Source of the DNA: Candidatus Absconditabacteria bacterium | GTDB lineage: Bacteria > Patescibacteriota > Gracilibacteria > Absconditabacterales > Absconditicoccaceae | Direction of reading: 5' to 3' | Assembly: GCA_028693445.1 (NCBI GenBank) | Contig: JAQUVI010000005.1 | Coordinates: forward strand, 62,001 to 126,000 | DNA: 64,000 nucleotides | In this document: positions 1-11,477 of the stretch, piece after piece | How the letters are laid out: each line of letters starts with the position of its first letter | Numbering within the stretch: the stretch's first letter is position 1 | The notes under the pieces: model-generated | Seen by the model: the letters and a program-made list of their open reading frames with translations, nothing else | Databases searched by the model: none | Told to the model about the DNA's origin: nothing | Program-made: the position numbers and the translations under genes

Positions 1-1
1 T

Positions 2-460
2 AAAAGACATTCTATGAAAGTTGAAGAAGTAAATGTTGTTGATGAGTTATACTCGGTAATAACATCATCGGCTTTGGCTGCCAAATATATGAAAGATATC
101 TCTCATAATGTATTGGTTTTTGAAGAACAATCAACCTGATGGTTGGCCAAACAATATGATATTTTTAGATCAATGTTGGTTAATTTGTATATTATAATTT
201 CTGAAGTTATTGATGGTAAAGAATCTGATGAAATGCTTAGTAAAATGTTGTCTTTGGTCCAGGATATTAAAACTGTTGACCAGGAATTTATGATTTCTTT
301 GACAAAAGAATTTAGTAAAGATAAAGTTAGAAAATTTGATTTGTCTGATATACTACATGTCAATCGTTATGTCTATTCGTCATCATTATCGTTTGTCGAT
401 GCTATTAAACATCTTTATCTTCAGTCTGTGGAAAAAAAGGTTTTTGATGAGTTGAAGTAG
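2..460 (+). CDS. hypothetical helical protein, possibly partial
   Basis: The frame is open from the left edge and ends at TAG 458-460. The first in-frame ATG is at 14, so either the gene starts there (148 residues) or its 5' end lies outside the window. One internal TGA (137-139) is read as Gly; with the standard code the frame would break. The protein looks alpha-helical and rich in Lys, Asp, Glu and Ser, with no signal peptide or membrane segment. I do not recognise the family. It is followed by a repeat-rich non-coding stretch, so it is probably the last gene of its transcript. Confidence 0.6.
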
Positions 461-465
461 TTTTT

Positions 466-660
466 TTAGAATTTAGAGCTTAGATCTTAGAACTTAGAGC
501 TTAGAGCTTAGAACTTAGAGCTTAGAGCTTAGAACTTAGAGCTTAGATCTTAGTTGTTCTCTTTGTTACTCTGAGTAAAAGCTTATTCTCTTTGTCACTC
601 TGAGTAAAAGCTTATTCTCTTTGTCACTCTGAATGGAATGAAGAGCATAAGAGAACTTAT
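466..660. repeat. short tandem repeats plus 30-bp direct repeats
   Basis: From about 466 to 553 the sequence is made of tandem units built on CTTAGAgCTTAGA / CTTAGAaCTTAGA (period about 7 and 14). From about 556 to 655 three copies of a roughly 30-bp unit of the form TTCTCTTTGtCACTCTGAGT + AAAAGCTTA follow. No ORF covers the region. The second unit is related to the CTCTGAG element at 1981-2057. Confidence 0.8.
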
Positions 661-771
661 AGCTTAGACTTCATGACTTTCGACTAGAATTTGTCTTGAT
701 GATGAATTTTATTTGTTTTTTATTGCATTAATTATCTTTTTATTTAGAGTGTTGATGAGCTAGATTATAGT

Positions 772-806
772 TAGATTCCGACCCCAACCGACGAAGTCGG
801 AATGAC
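772..806. repeat. dispersed palindromic repeat (REP-like)
   Basis: AGATTCCGAC, a variable centre, then GTCGGAATGAC. The arms ATTCCGAC and GTCGGAAT are complementary. Related copies lie at 1550-1583, 38955-38989 and 62233-62266, with a diverged one at 36257-36286. All are intergenic. Confidence 0.8.
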
Positions 807-830
807 TTACTATTTATTATTCTTTTAATA

Positions 831-1538
831 ATGCTAACAGAACTTATCTCTAGTTATTCATTTGAAGAAATTGTTGCTATCGAGAAATCTGATAGGCAAT
901 TTTTAGCGTTGAAATCGGCTTGGGAATTGATTAAAAATCGTAATTTTGGTGGTGTGGATGATAAGGTGGTGAAAGAAGTGTTTTTGAGAGCAGTTATATA
1001 TAATTCGTTGATAAGTTATCAAATAGCGTGAAGTGGTGAGTTGCGATGGGAAGAATTTGCAGATAGATTGAAGTCTGATTTTGATGTATTGTTACTTGAT
1101 TTTATACAATGAAAAACTAGTTTTGATCGGTGGTATAATTTGATGATCACGTCCAAAAACAATAAAAGACTATATAATATCAAAGTAGCTAGATTAAAAA
1201 AACTATCTCAATTTTCTTTGAAATCTATGGATTGATATTATGATAATATGATAGATTTGTGGCAAGATTTATGAAAAGCTATGTGAGTTCCTATTTGGTC
1301 AAAAACCATTTGTTTTGCGGTAAAAATGTTTGGTTATGCAGCAAGGGTAGTTTTTGAAAAATTTATTCCCTATCCTTTGGAAGTAGCTATACCTGTGGAT
1401 TCTAGAATTAGAAAGTTATTTTTGACTAGTTATGGACCTGTTTCTGACAAAGAAATTATAGAAAAAACATATGAATTATCAAAAATTTCTAGTGTTCCGT
1501 CACTACATTTGGATAGTTTGTTTTGGGTGAAGAGATAG
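831..1538 (+). CDS. AGOG-type N-glycosylase/DNA lyase
   Basis: Starts at ATG 831 and ends at TAG 1536; 235 codons with five in-frame UGA read as Gly. The C-terminal half resembles the AGOG family of 8-oxoguanine DNA glycosylases (HhH-GPD superfamily): SKTICFAVKMFGY carries the candidate Schiff-base Lys, IPVDSRI the catalytic Asp, and LHLDSLFW closes the domain. The family excises oxidised guanine and nicks the abasic site. The N-terminal SYQIASGEL + CGA + WEEF fits the family's aromatic-rich segment if CGA is Trp. The family is best known from archaea and is scattered in bacteria. No Shine-Dalgarno motif precedes the start. Confidence 0.75.
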
Positions 1539-1549
1539 ACGTTTTTTAT

Positions 1550-1583
1550 AGATTCCGACTCCAATAGACAAAGTCGGAATGAT
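1550..1583. repeat. dispersed palindromic repeat (REP-like)
   Basis: GATTCCGACT, spacer, AAGTCGGAATGAT: second copy of the ATTCCGAC/GTCGGAAT palindrome, 12 bases after the glycosylase stop. It could act as a transcript-end hairpin. Confidence 0.75.
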
Positions 1584-1665
1584 AAAACGATTAAAAAATA
1601 AAATTTCTTTTGCAATAGAAGTATGAAAAGTTATACAAATCATACTTTATTTTTTTGTTATTATT

Positions 1666-1905
1666 ATGCAGATAGATTCAAAATATCCAGAATGTTCAAA
1701 TATTCAAATCTTTTGAAATGTTGTTGTTGGTGCAAAAGGTCAAATAGTGATTCCTAGTGAAGTTAGAAAAATGATAGATCTTAATCCTGGTGATAGTATG
1801 ATAGTCACTGTAAAACATGGGAAAGCTATTTGATTGGTTAAATCTTCAGATTTGGAGTCTTTTGTGGAAATGATGCAAGAAGAATTGAAGAGAATTAAGG
1901 AATAA
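1666..1905 (+). CDS. AbrB/SpoVT-type DNA-binding protein
   Basis: 79 codons, ATG 1666 to TAA 1903, with two UGA-Gly codons (in IFGNVV and AIGLVK). The core VVVGAKGQIVIPSEVRK followed by DLNPGD is the swapped-hairpin AbrB/MazE-like fold: G-x-I-x-I-P, R, and a PGD turn. Such proteins are transition-state regulators or antitoxins. No toxin gene is adjacent, so a stand-alone regulator is more likely. The C-terminus is a short acidic helix. Confidence 0.8.
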
Positions 1906-1980
1906 GAAAGTTCGTAAGGTTCTTAATGTTATAAAGCTTTAATCTATCTAATCTCTCTAAGTTTTAAGATTTATTTAGTT

Positions 1981-2057
1981 TTGTCCCTCTGAGCCTGCCG
2001 AAGATGATAAATAAATAACGTTTTCTATTATGCTCTTCGTTTCACTCAGAGCGACAA
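1981..2057. repeat. imperfect inverted-repeat element of the CTCTGAG type
   Basis: Left end TTGTCCCTCTGAG and right end CTCAGAGCGACAA are inverted copies (12 of 13 match), with inner CGAAG and CTTCG also complementary. The left part (read in reverse CTTCGGCAGGCTCAGAGG) resembles a repeat class common in many bacterial genomes. It fills most of the gap between the AbrB gene and the efflux adaptor. Confidence 0.75.
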
Positions 2058-2112
2058 ATATAATAACCAAGATATAAATTCTAATATTTATTTATTATAA
2101 AATGTTTAAGAA

Positions 2113-3861
2113 ATGAAAAAGAAAATTGTTTCGTTGATGATTGTTGGAACTTTTGTTTTGATGTTGGCGTGATGTGGAAATTGAAATGGAGAAAAAAAAC
2201 AGGATTTTTTTATTGATATACTTTCTTTTGCTACAGAAAACCAACAAGTATATATTACTAAACCTGGTAAAGTATCTGGAAAACAAGATATTGTTGTAAC
2301 ATCTCAAGTTGCGGGTAGGGTTAAGTCTATAGAAAAAAAAGATTGAAGTTTGGTTTCTGGGGATCAGCTTGTTGTTTCTGTTTCTGATACGGTAGCTAAT
2401 TATGGTTTACAGCTTCAAAGAGCAAAAAATGCGGTAAGTAGGGCTTCTTTGCAAAAAGAACAAACCAAGGTTTCTTTGGATAAATCATTGACTGATGTCG
2501 AATTGGCTTTGGATGTTGCCCAGAATAATTTAGCTGTTAGTAAAATTACGACAGAACAATCTTTGAAAAAAGCAGAGCTTGATTTTTCTAGTGCAACAGC
2601 TCAATCTCAAAATATATATCTTCAATTTGATTTAGAAAAAAATAATGCTTTAAATGTTATTGATACTATTTTACATCAAATGGATAGCTATTTATGAGTT
2701 ACTGAAGAATATAAAAATAGTAATTATTATGTTGAGCCTTATTTATGATGAGATGATGTTGATACAAAAGTAAAAGCAAAGGAATATGTTTTGGATTTAT
2801 ATGATTTGAGAGAAAGTATATCAAAACTTGATTCAAATACCAATGATGCAAAAGTTGTTATTAGTGGTGTTGCCTTGATTGAAAAATGATACAACAAAGC
2901 TAATCAATTATTGGATACTATGAAGATAGTTATTACGAACTCTATTGTAACTTCTATACTTCCTCAAGTTACGCTTGATTGATATAGAACAAGGGTTGAT
3001 GGTTTGCTTTGATCTTTGCAAGGAGCGAAGACGGCTGTGTCTGCATATAGTAGACAAGTTAATGCCTTATTGACACAAGGTACTTGAAATGAATTTATTG
3101 AAATAACAAAAACACAAGCTCAAATTGGTTATGATATGGCTCTTGTTAATTCTCATAATACGATTTTTTCTACTGAAGTTGGTGTAAAAAGTGCTGAGAC
3201 AAACTATGAAACATTACAAAAGAATAAAAATATTCAGATAAGTATGGCTAGTAATGCTGTTTCTGAAGCTAATTTAGCATATCAAGATGCTTTATCTAGG
3301 TTTAATAATTTGTCTGTAGAATCTCCAATAGATGGTGTAATTTGAAATATTATGGTCAAAGTTTGACAAGAAGTCGCTCCTGGGACACCATTATTTACTG
3401 TTTCTAGTAATGATCAACAAAGTATTGAGGTTTATGTAAATGCTGACGAACGTTCTTATATTGCACAAGACCAATTTGCAAAAATTATTTATGATGGACA
3501 AGAGATAACTTGAACTATTTTGTCTGTTTCTTCTGTGGCTGATAGAAATACACTTTATAAAGTTAGTATTGGTTTTGAGGCGGAAGTTTCTTTGCTGGGA
3601 GATGTGGCTTCTGTACAACTTCCTATCTTGTTGCCGTATTCTGTTTTGCCTTTGAATGTGGTTACGCCGATTTCTCAAAATAAATGATTTATTTGGTTGT
3701 ATGATGGAACATGATTACAGAGACAGGATGTTGTTCTTGGACGTGTTTGGGAATCTTATATAGAAATTTTGTCAGGATTATCTAGTTGAATGGATGTTGT
3801 GACTACGGATGTGTCATATTTTGATCCTTTGAAGTTTGAGATTAGTGTAAAATCTGATTAA
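2113..3861 (+). CDS. efflux membrane-fusion (periplasmic adaptor) lipoprotein
   Basis: 582 codons, ATG 2113 to TAA 3859. A signal sequence ends in lipobox LAGC; the Gly before Cys21 is UGA (2170-2172). A long coiled-coil region (about residues 80-400) is followed by a lipoyl/barrel-sandwich part (VESPIDGVIGNIMVKVGQEV, then APGTPLF) and a beta-barrel typical of HlyD/AcrA-family adaptors. The family links an inner-membrane pump to export. The RND permease 365 bases downstream on the same strand is the obvious partner. Family members in this envelope type are usually lipid-anchored. Several UGA codons break the frame under the standard code. Confidence 0.85.
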
Positions 3862-4226
3862 GTCGTTAGTTGGAGTAGGTTGGTTTAATAACAAAGATAA
3901 ACAAAACATCAACGTTCGCAATTTATATTTTTTAACGGCGAAAAACATAAACAAATACTTGGCTCTATGTTTTTTACGCTTAAAAATGTAAGCGTTCACT
4001 TGTTATATATTTGTTTATTGTTTAGTAAGCTCTCGCAATAAAAAATAAATAAAATTCATCCATCATCAAGGCAGTATCATGTTTGGATTTAAAGTCTAGT
4101 TAGTATTGTATCGCTGCTTTTTGGCTACCAATAATGTTGGTTGAGTGATGATTTCCTTTTTTTATTTATTCTTTTTATTACTCGAGTTATTAAGTTAAAA
4201 GTTTATTTATCAAAAAATAATTAAAA
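3862..4226. other. 365-bp intergenic region, nothing recognised
   Basis: A/T-rich spacer between adaptor and permease. No ORF of note in either strand under the recoded table, no clear terminator, and no RNA family I recognise. It contains a few less A/T-rich patches around 4060-4150 that could be a leader or small RNA. Confidence 0.5.
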
Positions 4227-7200
4227 ATGAAAAAGGTGAATATAGAAAAATTTAAAAAGAAATTAGAATCTGGATTTTTTGGTTTTTGGGTTAAGCAACG
4301 AAGATCGACATTTCTTTTTATGTTGCTTATTGTTTTTACAGGTATTTATTCTTTGTATCAAATTCCAAAAGAATCTAGTCCTGATATAGAATTTGGTATT
4401 ATTGCGATAAATACTGTTTATCAATGAGTTAATCCAACAGATATTGATACTCTTATTACCGAAAAAATAGAACAAAAAATCAAAGATATAGAAGGACTTA
4501 AAAAAATGTCTTCTACTAGTAGTATATGAATTTCTTCTATTATTTTGGAGTTTGACAATGGTGTGGATATGTCAAAAGCATTGGTTGATGTAAAAGATGC
4601 AGTAGATAAGGTTTCGCTTCCTTCTGAATCTCAAGACCCTTTTGTAACAGAAATTTCTACAGATAACGAGAGAATGTTTGATATTGTTCTTTATGGAAAT
4701 GATCAGCAATTTTCTCAGCAATATATCAAAGAAAAAGCAAGAAAGCTGAAATATTCATTGGATGGAAAATGAAATATAAATAGGATAGATTTGGGATGAT
4801 CAGATGAAAATATATATGATATTTATGTTTTATTGGATAGAGCAAAAGTTGAACAACTTGGACTTTCTTTACAACAAATAGCTTGATCAATTCGTGCTTT
4901 CAATCAAAATCAACCACTTGGTAATTATGAAATAGATAATTTGTCTTATGATTTTAGAATAGAGTGAGAACTTAAAACATTTCAAGATTTACAAAAAATA
5001 CCTTTGGTATTACAAAATGGTTCGTTTGTTTTTTTACAAGATATTGCAACTATAGAACAAAGACTAAAAGATGATTCTATTCGTAAAATGTGATTTTATC
5101 AAAATTCTGGAAATTATTTTGTCTCTATGACTGTTAATAAAAATCGTTGAGCAAATATATTTTCTTCTTCAAAAGATGCTAAAAAACTTATAGAACAAGA
5201 ATTGTCAAAACAAGAATATGTGGGATTAAATATTGTTTATACTCAGGATTTGGCAGAATATATACAAAAAGATTATAATGATTTGGCTAATAATGGTTTA
5301 CAAACGATTCTTTTGGTATTTTTGGTTTTGTTGTTTTTTGTGGGATTTAAAGAAGCTATTATTGCTACTTTGTCTGTGCCATTGGCTTTTATGATAACGT
5401 TTTTTGTACTTAAACAACTTTGACTTTCTTTGAACTTTTTAACTAATTTTAGTTTAATAGTTTGTTTTGGAATAGCTATTGATGCAACTATTGTAGTTGT
5501 TCAATGAGCTCACGAAAAAATGAGACAAGGATTTGCTTCTAAATCAGCAGTGTTGTTATCCGTAAAAGATTATGCTATTCCTTTGATTTCTGGTACAGCT
5601 ACTACATTGGTGGTTTTTTTACCAATGCTTACTTTGCCTGGGATTATGGGTAAATTTTTGGCTTATATTCCTATTACTATTTTTGTTACTTTGCTTTGAT
5701 CGTTGTTTATTGCTTTGACTATAAATTCAGCAGTATTTTTTAAATTAAGTAAACCAAAAAAAGAATATGAAAATATTTGAGAAATAGATTATCTTCCTTT
5801 GGAAGAAAAAGTTCTTTTGGAAAAAGAAAGACAAGGTAAAATATTATACCAACAGAATGAAAAAAAATCTTCTTTGAGAGAGCGTATGTTGGATAATATG
5901 GCAAGTTGGTATGAATCAAAATTACGTTTGATTATGGAAAATTCTCGTAGTAGAGTTATTGCGTTTTTAGCTCCACTTGTAGCTTTGATTTTGAGTTTTA
6001 TTTTTATAAGTCCTAGACTTTGATTTAATCTTTTCCCTCCATCTGATAGTCCATGGCTTTATGCTACTATTACTGCAAAAAAATGAATATCGCAAGATTA
6101 TGTTGTTGAAAAAATAAATGATTTGGATAGTGTTTTTAATTCAATACCAGAGCTTAAATTATATTATTATGTTATTTCTAATAACAAGATTGATATTACG
6201 TTGGAGCTTGTTGAAAAAACCGAAAGAGAAAGAGATAGTTTTGTGATAGAAGAAGAAATTTTAAAAAAACTTTCTTATTTGACTTCCTATTGATTACAGG
6301 TTGAGACTAAAGTTCAATGATGATGACCGCCTACAGGGAAAGCTGTTTGAGTTAAACTCATAGCTGATTCTAATGATAAATTTGTTCAAATTTTATCTGT
6401 AGCAAAAGATTTTGAAAGTTATCTACGTACAATAGAGTGAACAAAAAATGTTGCTATTTCTAGTTCGCCAAGTCCATGACAATTTGTGTTTAAATATTAT
6501 ATTGATAAACTTTCTTATTTGTGAATTCAGCCTTCAGAATTAAATTTTCAATTATATGCTGTTATTAATTGAATAAGTGCTTGATCGCTTAGAGGACAAT
6601 ATGAAAATAGTGATATAAAAATTAAATATACTGATTTTGATGAGCGTTTAACTCCAAATAATGTAGCAGATATTTCTTTGCCAACAACAAAAGGTTCTGT
6701 CAAAATTGGAGCATTAACTGATTATAGTTTTGATCAAGCTATTACAGAAATTGGTAGAGAAAATGGAAAGATTGTTGTGAAAGTTGATGCTGATATAGAA
6801 AAATGATATTCTTCTGCTGCTTTGCAATCAGAATTTGTGGAATTTGCACAAAAATATAATTATCCAGATGGTGTGTCTTTTGAATCGTGATGAGAAAATG
6901 AAGAGAATATGGATTTAATTGTAGCTATGGTTGTTTCTTTTATTGTAGCTATATTTTTGATTTTGGCTATTTTGATTTTACAATTCAATAGTTATCTTCA
7001 ACCAGCAATTATTACTTATAGTATTGTTGTTTGAGTTTTGGGAGCAAATATTGGTCTTTGGGTAACAGGTAATTCTTATAGTATGACATTTATGATTTGA
7101 TTTATTGCACTTACGGGAATTGTGGTAAATAATGCAATTGTTTTGATTGATAGAATAAATGTTGATGTTGCTAGATGAAAAAATATGTTTGACGCTATTT

Positions 7201-7904
7201 TGGAAACTGGAAAATCTAGACTTGCTCCGATTTTGTCTACAACCCTGACAACTGTTTTGGGTCTTTCTTCTGTAGCTAGACAAGATGAATTTTTTGCTGG
7301 CTTATCCTATACTATTATGTTTGGACTAGCGGTTTCTTCTGCTATGACGCTTTTGGTTATTCCTGCTATTTATTATGATAAACAAAAATTAGTACAACTT
7401 TTGAAAAGAACAATTCTGTCTTTTATTGTTTGGGTTACTTTGCCATTTGTTGGTATTGCTTGATTGGTTTTTGTGTGAATGTTGATTGGTATTAAATTTT
7501 TATCTTATCCATGGTTTGGTGGTTTTGTCGGTTTGTTTTTTGTGGCTTATGTTATTTGGTATGGATGGTATGTTATTCGTTCTACACAAGAAAAATGACA
7601 AACATTTTTGCAAAAATATCTAGGTGTTAGCATATTGAATATGAATTGATCAAAACTAAATAAAAAACAATCTATCAAAAGATTTGTTGTACAGTTTTGA
7701 CTTTTGATAGCTCCGTTTTTGGTTTGAGGGATTTTATCTCCACTGATTTGATCTTTTGGGTGAACACTTTCTGTGTTGTTGTTTTTTGGATATGTTTTCC
7801 GAAATATTTATGTGTTTTGGATAAGTGATCATAACCAGTTATGGCATGATAAAATTTGTGGAACAAAAGTGATTTATGTAGAAAAGAAGAAAGAAGAGGA
7901 TTAA
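4227..7904 (+). CDS. RND-family efflux permease with C-terminal membrane extension
   Basis: 1225 codons, ATG 4227 to TAA 7902, with dozens of UGA-Gly codons. N-terminal PKESSPDIEFGIIAINTVYQ is the usual start of the first periplasmic porter domain of AcrB-type pumps; two porter-plus-six-helix halves follow, with FLAPLVALILSF near the centre and a GIVVNNAIVLIDRIN-type helix in the second half. Normal RND pumps end near residue 1040. Here about 165 residues follow, with several extra hydrophobic segments and a terminal WHDKICGTKVI that recalls the end of RDD-family domains. It pairs with the adaptor at 2113. The stop overlaps by four bases the stop of the convergent gene. Confidence 0.88.
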
Positions 7905-8866
7905 GCTACTAACTTATATTCGTCTTGATTAAAAATATTTTGGGCTAGTTGATTGCTTATTTTTTGTACGCTATTTCATCCTGTTTTGTCTGTCATATAT
8001 GCTCAGAACCTTTCTTTGTTGTTCTTTTTGTAATTTCATTGGTTTGCAATAAAGCCTTTCTTGTCTGGTCATTGATTGTTTGCTAACTCTCTTATGGTGG
8101 GCATTCTGTTTCCGTAAATATTTTGATATTCTTTGATTCTTCGGGCGAGGTTTTTCGCGACAGCGTCGACTCCTTTTTCTCGTGTCGCCCGATCCTTTGT
8201 GCTTCAATCGTCGGTATTTCATACATTACCTGGATTATGTGTTCTTGCTCAAACTCCAGCTGTTCAATAATGACTATCGTTTTTCATTATTGCCATTATA
8301 TATTCTATAGGTACTTGGTGTTCTTTGGCTGATATTATAATCATTTCTGCTGTTAATGGACAATTATTATATTGATTTAATTCAGATTGAATTTTCTGTT
8401 TGATATTTTCTTCATTGTCTATATTTTCTTTTTTTTCTTCGTTTGTTTTTTCTTCTACTATTTCATCATTGTTTTGTTGTTTGTTTGAAAAATTTTCTTC
8501 TAAAATAGTTAGTTCTGATTCTGTTTTACTTTTTTCTAAATCAGCTCTTAATTGCTTTATTTGTTGAATTGTTTCTGTTTCAAAATCTGATTTTTCTAAT
8601 AACTTTTCATAAAACAATTTATCTTTTATTTTATCTCAAAAACCTTCACTTACGAGATAATCTTCTACAATTCAAGTTGCCTGTAAAATAGGATTGTTTA
8701 TGTTTTTTTCTACATATTTTTTTGCTATCGATTTTTTATGCTCGATAAGAGTTTCTTTTGTGTCATTTATTGTATTATCCTCGTCTGTTTCTTTGTTTTG
8801 ATTTTTTTTAAATTCATCTATACCTGTTTTTATAAGCTCTTGTAATAATTCATTATTATTTTCCAT
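7901..8866 (-). CDS. lysozyme-like (peptidoglycan hydrolase-like) protein
   Basis: 321 codons, ATG 8866 to TAA 7901-7903. The N-terminal 150 residues are Glu/Lys/Asn-rich and helical with no signal peptide. From about residue 180 comes LTAEMIIISAKEHQVPIEYI, then MKNDSHYGTAGVGARTHN followed by PGNVGNTDDG, typical of lysozyme-superfamily domains in cell-wall hydrolases; the family's catalytic acid is normally on the first helix, where Glu candidates occur. All four UGA in this stretch fall on Gly. Secretion, if any, must be non-Sec or depend on lysis. The C-terminus overlaps the RND permease stop (shared TTAA). Confidence 0.65.
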
Positions 8867-8966
8867 TTTTTATTCAAATGATAAAATATTTTTATATTAT
8901 ATTTTATTCTAAGAAAAAAGCAATTTTTTAGGGAAAAAACCATGTTTTGTTTTTGATAAAATATGT

Positions 8967-9599
8967 TTATTTTAAAAGTTTTTCTATATCATTTACAACA
9001 TTATCAATAGTTGTATTATTCTCCACTATAATATAAGGTATTCTTAGTTTATCTAATTGTGGAAAAAGTTCTGTTTGATAAAGATCAGATAATTTATCAA
9101 ATTCTTGTGCTATAAATTGATCATTTGCTTTGTTTGTTCGTGCTCATCATTCTGTTTTAATGGTGTTGTTTCTTGCTGTAAGTCTTTTTAATGAAATTTC
9201 TTTATTTGCTTTTACATATACAACAATTCAATTCTTTTGAAGATTTTCTATTCCATATTTATATATTTGAAGTCTTATTTCCCAAGGTATATCTCTTTGA
9301 AAAATAAGTCATGTTGTAACAGAATCTCTATCTAAGACATGAATAAGTTCGTCTTCTTTTGTTTTTAAATGATATTTATTTGAAAAAGCAGCATATAATA
9401 ATCATGTTATTTCTCGTTTTTTTACAATATCCTTATCTGCAACTACTTCTCTAATAGCTTGTCCAAGTGTTTCGTTTTCGTCAGGCATATGATAATATGT
9501 GCTTTTTATGTTTTTTGATTGAAAACGTTCGTTTAATGCCTTTGCTACACTTGATTTTCAAGAACCATGAATTCATTCTATAACAATATATTTTTTCAT
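8967..9599 (-). CDS. tmk: thymidylate kinase-like nucleotide kinase
   Basis: 210 codons, ATG 9599 to TAA 8967. N-terminal MKKYIVIEGIHGSGKSS is the Walker A loop of thymidylate kinases; two of its glycines are UGA. A DRDSVTTGL segment matches the DR(Y/W) substrate loop region. The enzyme phosphorylates dTMP to dTDP in the cytoplasm. Length fits the family (about 205). The absence of a Shine-Dalgarno motif is usual in this window. A related deoxynucleoside kinase cannot be excluded. Confidence 0.8.
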
Positions 9600-9746
9600 A
9601 AATTATAATTAAAAAATTAAATATTGGTTCTTTTGTTTCTTACTTTTTTTTTATAAAAATCAAGTCTTTTATTTGTATATAATATTGAAATAGTTTTTTA
9701 AAACCATACAAGTAGTGTATATATAATTTTTACATAATTGTTTAAA

Positions 9747-10004
9747 ATGTCTTTACATAAACACTTACATCGTCATGTAACAAATGCTTATATGAAGATT
9801 AAAAAACTTAGAAAGAATAGAACAAACATTAATATATTGGTTACCACAATGGCTATAGTGATGATTTGGAGATGAGTTTGGTGACTTTTAGATATGTTTG
9901 TTTTTCCCAATAATCCATTTTTTAGTTATCTTATTTCTGTATTTTTATGAATTTTATTGTTATTTATTGATAATGAAGAATTGGATGAACTTGAAAGTAA
10001 GTAG
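9747..10004 (+). CDS. small two-helix membrane protein
   Basis: 85 codons, ATG 9747 to TAG 10002. A basic N-terminal 35 residues (His/Lys/Arg-rich) is followed by two hydrophobic helices separated by FVFPNNPFFSY, and an acidic tail. Three UGA codons encode Gly, two in IWRGVWGLL. I do not know a function. The divergent start faces the thymidylate kinase gene across about 150 A/T-rich bases. Confidence 0.75.
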
Positions 10005-10083
10005 TATTGAAATTTTGGTTTAGAATAGTATATATAAATCTGATTTTTATTGGCGAATGTTTTTAATTTTTTGTAAATTATTT

Positions 10084-10824
10084 ATGAATTTAAAAAAATA
10101 TTCTGGTTTTCGTTTTTTATTTTGATTTCTAGTTTTTGGTGGCTTATTTGGTTGGTGAGGTTTTGTTTCTATGCAAAACCAAGTAATAGAATTTTATGAG
10201 GAACCTGTTCAACCTATAATTTATGATACAAAAAACGATGATTCAATTCAAAAATATTTGGGAAAATGAATTTATTTGTCTGATTTAAATTATGTTCCTC
10301 AGGATTTAGTTTCTATTGATTCTGACTTTACGGCGAATAATGCCAGAAAATTTATTATGAAAAAGGAAGCAGCCCAACATTTTGCTGATTTAGCACGACA
10401 TTTTTGGAGTCATTATAAATGAGATAGATTATTTATAACTAGCGCTTATAGATCTGCTTCGTTTCAATCATACTTAATTAAAAAATGATGTTCTCGTAGT
10501 AGATGTGCTGAAGTTGGTGCTAGTGAACATCAACTTTGACTTGCTATAGATATTGGTGTAATGACAAAAAATTGAAGATATATTCCTTTGACAAAAACAA
10601 GTCCTTATTATCAGTGGCTTGTTGAAAATTGAGCTGATTGGTGATTTCACAATACATATCAAAAATGAATAGACATAGATGGACAAATGGAAGAAGCTTG
10701 GCATCGAAGATATTTGTGAGTAAGTTTGGCTCAAAATCTTCGTGATAATAATCAGACCTTTTCTGAGCGATATGCTCTTCAACAGACACCAGACTATTTG
10801 ATTTTAGATGATAATTTGTTGTAA
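10084..10824 (+). CDS. VanY-like D-alanyl-D-alanine carboxypeptidase
   Basis: 246 codons, ATG 10084 to TAA 10822. A single N-terminal membrane anchor (to about residue 35) precedes a peptidase_M15/VanY domain: ITSAYRSASFQ, the zinc-binding SEHQLGLAID (His and Asp), and EEAWHWRYLG where the second Trp is CGA (10705-10707), matching the family's E-x-WHW motif with the third zinc ligand. The enzyme trims the terminal D-Ala of peptidoglycan stem peptides outside the membrane. Ten or more UGA-Gly codons. The grpE start lies three bases after the stop. Confidence 0.88.
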
Positions 10825-10827
10825 AAA

Positions 10828-11448
10828 ATGACAAAAAAAGAAGAAAATAAGAAAAATATATCCAATAAAGAAGAAAACACATTAGAAGAAGCGCTGAAAA
10901 AAGTTCAACAAGAAAAATTAGATGAAGAAATAGTTTCTTTTGAACAAGAAAAAAATCAACTTCAAGATAAAATAGATGTTTTGGAAAAAGAAAAGCAAGA
11001 TGCTTTGGATATAGCAAAAAAGATTCAATATGATTATGTTAATTTAAAAACTGATTTTGATAGGTTTCAGAGGATTTCTTTGGAAAAAGAGAAATCTATG
11101 GAAACAGATTCATTAATTAAACATATGAAAAAACTATTTCCTGTTATAGATCAACTAAAAACCTCTTTGGACCATATAGATAAATCAAAAGAAGAAGATT
11201 CTTTTGTGAAGTGAATAAAAATGGTTTATGATAATATGATTAAAACTTTGGCGTCTTTTTCAATCTATCCTATCGAATCAATTTGACTTATTCCAGATAG
11301 TTTTTTACACGAGCCGTTATCTGCAATTCCAGTAGAAGATGAATCCCAAAAAGGGAAAATTGTTCAAGTTTTTCAACAGGGATATTACATAGAAAAAGAT
11401 TGAGAAAAAACTGTTATTGTACCAAGTAAGGTTGTTGTTGGGTCATAA
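10828..11448 (+). CDS. grpE: GrpE nucleotide-exchange factor
   Basis: 206 codons, ATG 10828 to TAA 11446. A long charged coiled coil (about residues 20-95) leads into the family core: YVNLKTDFDRFQRIS, then a four-helix part with KHMKKLFPVIDQL, and the beta-wing with HEPLSAIPVEDESQKGKIVQ and a terminal IVPSKVVVG. GrpE releases ADP from DnaK. No dnaK or dnaJ is in the window. The start is three bases from the VanY stop, so the two are co-transcribed. Confidence 0.85.
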
Positions 11449-11477
11449 CTATAAATTTTAGGTGTTAAGTCTTTGTC

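Noticed and set aside
466-660. CRISPR array
   Set aside because: Units are contiguous or with degenerate joins, without unique spacers of uniform length, and no cas genes are near.
2113-7904. Chains of short ORFs looking like pseudogenes or frameshifts
   Set aside because: All pieces are in one frame and separated only by TGA at conserved Gly sites; the genes are intact under UGA=Gly.
10544-11017. 157-codon minus-strand ORF across VanY/GrpE
   Set aside because: Antisense shadow of two well-supported genes, no similarity, low-complexity Phe/Leu composition.
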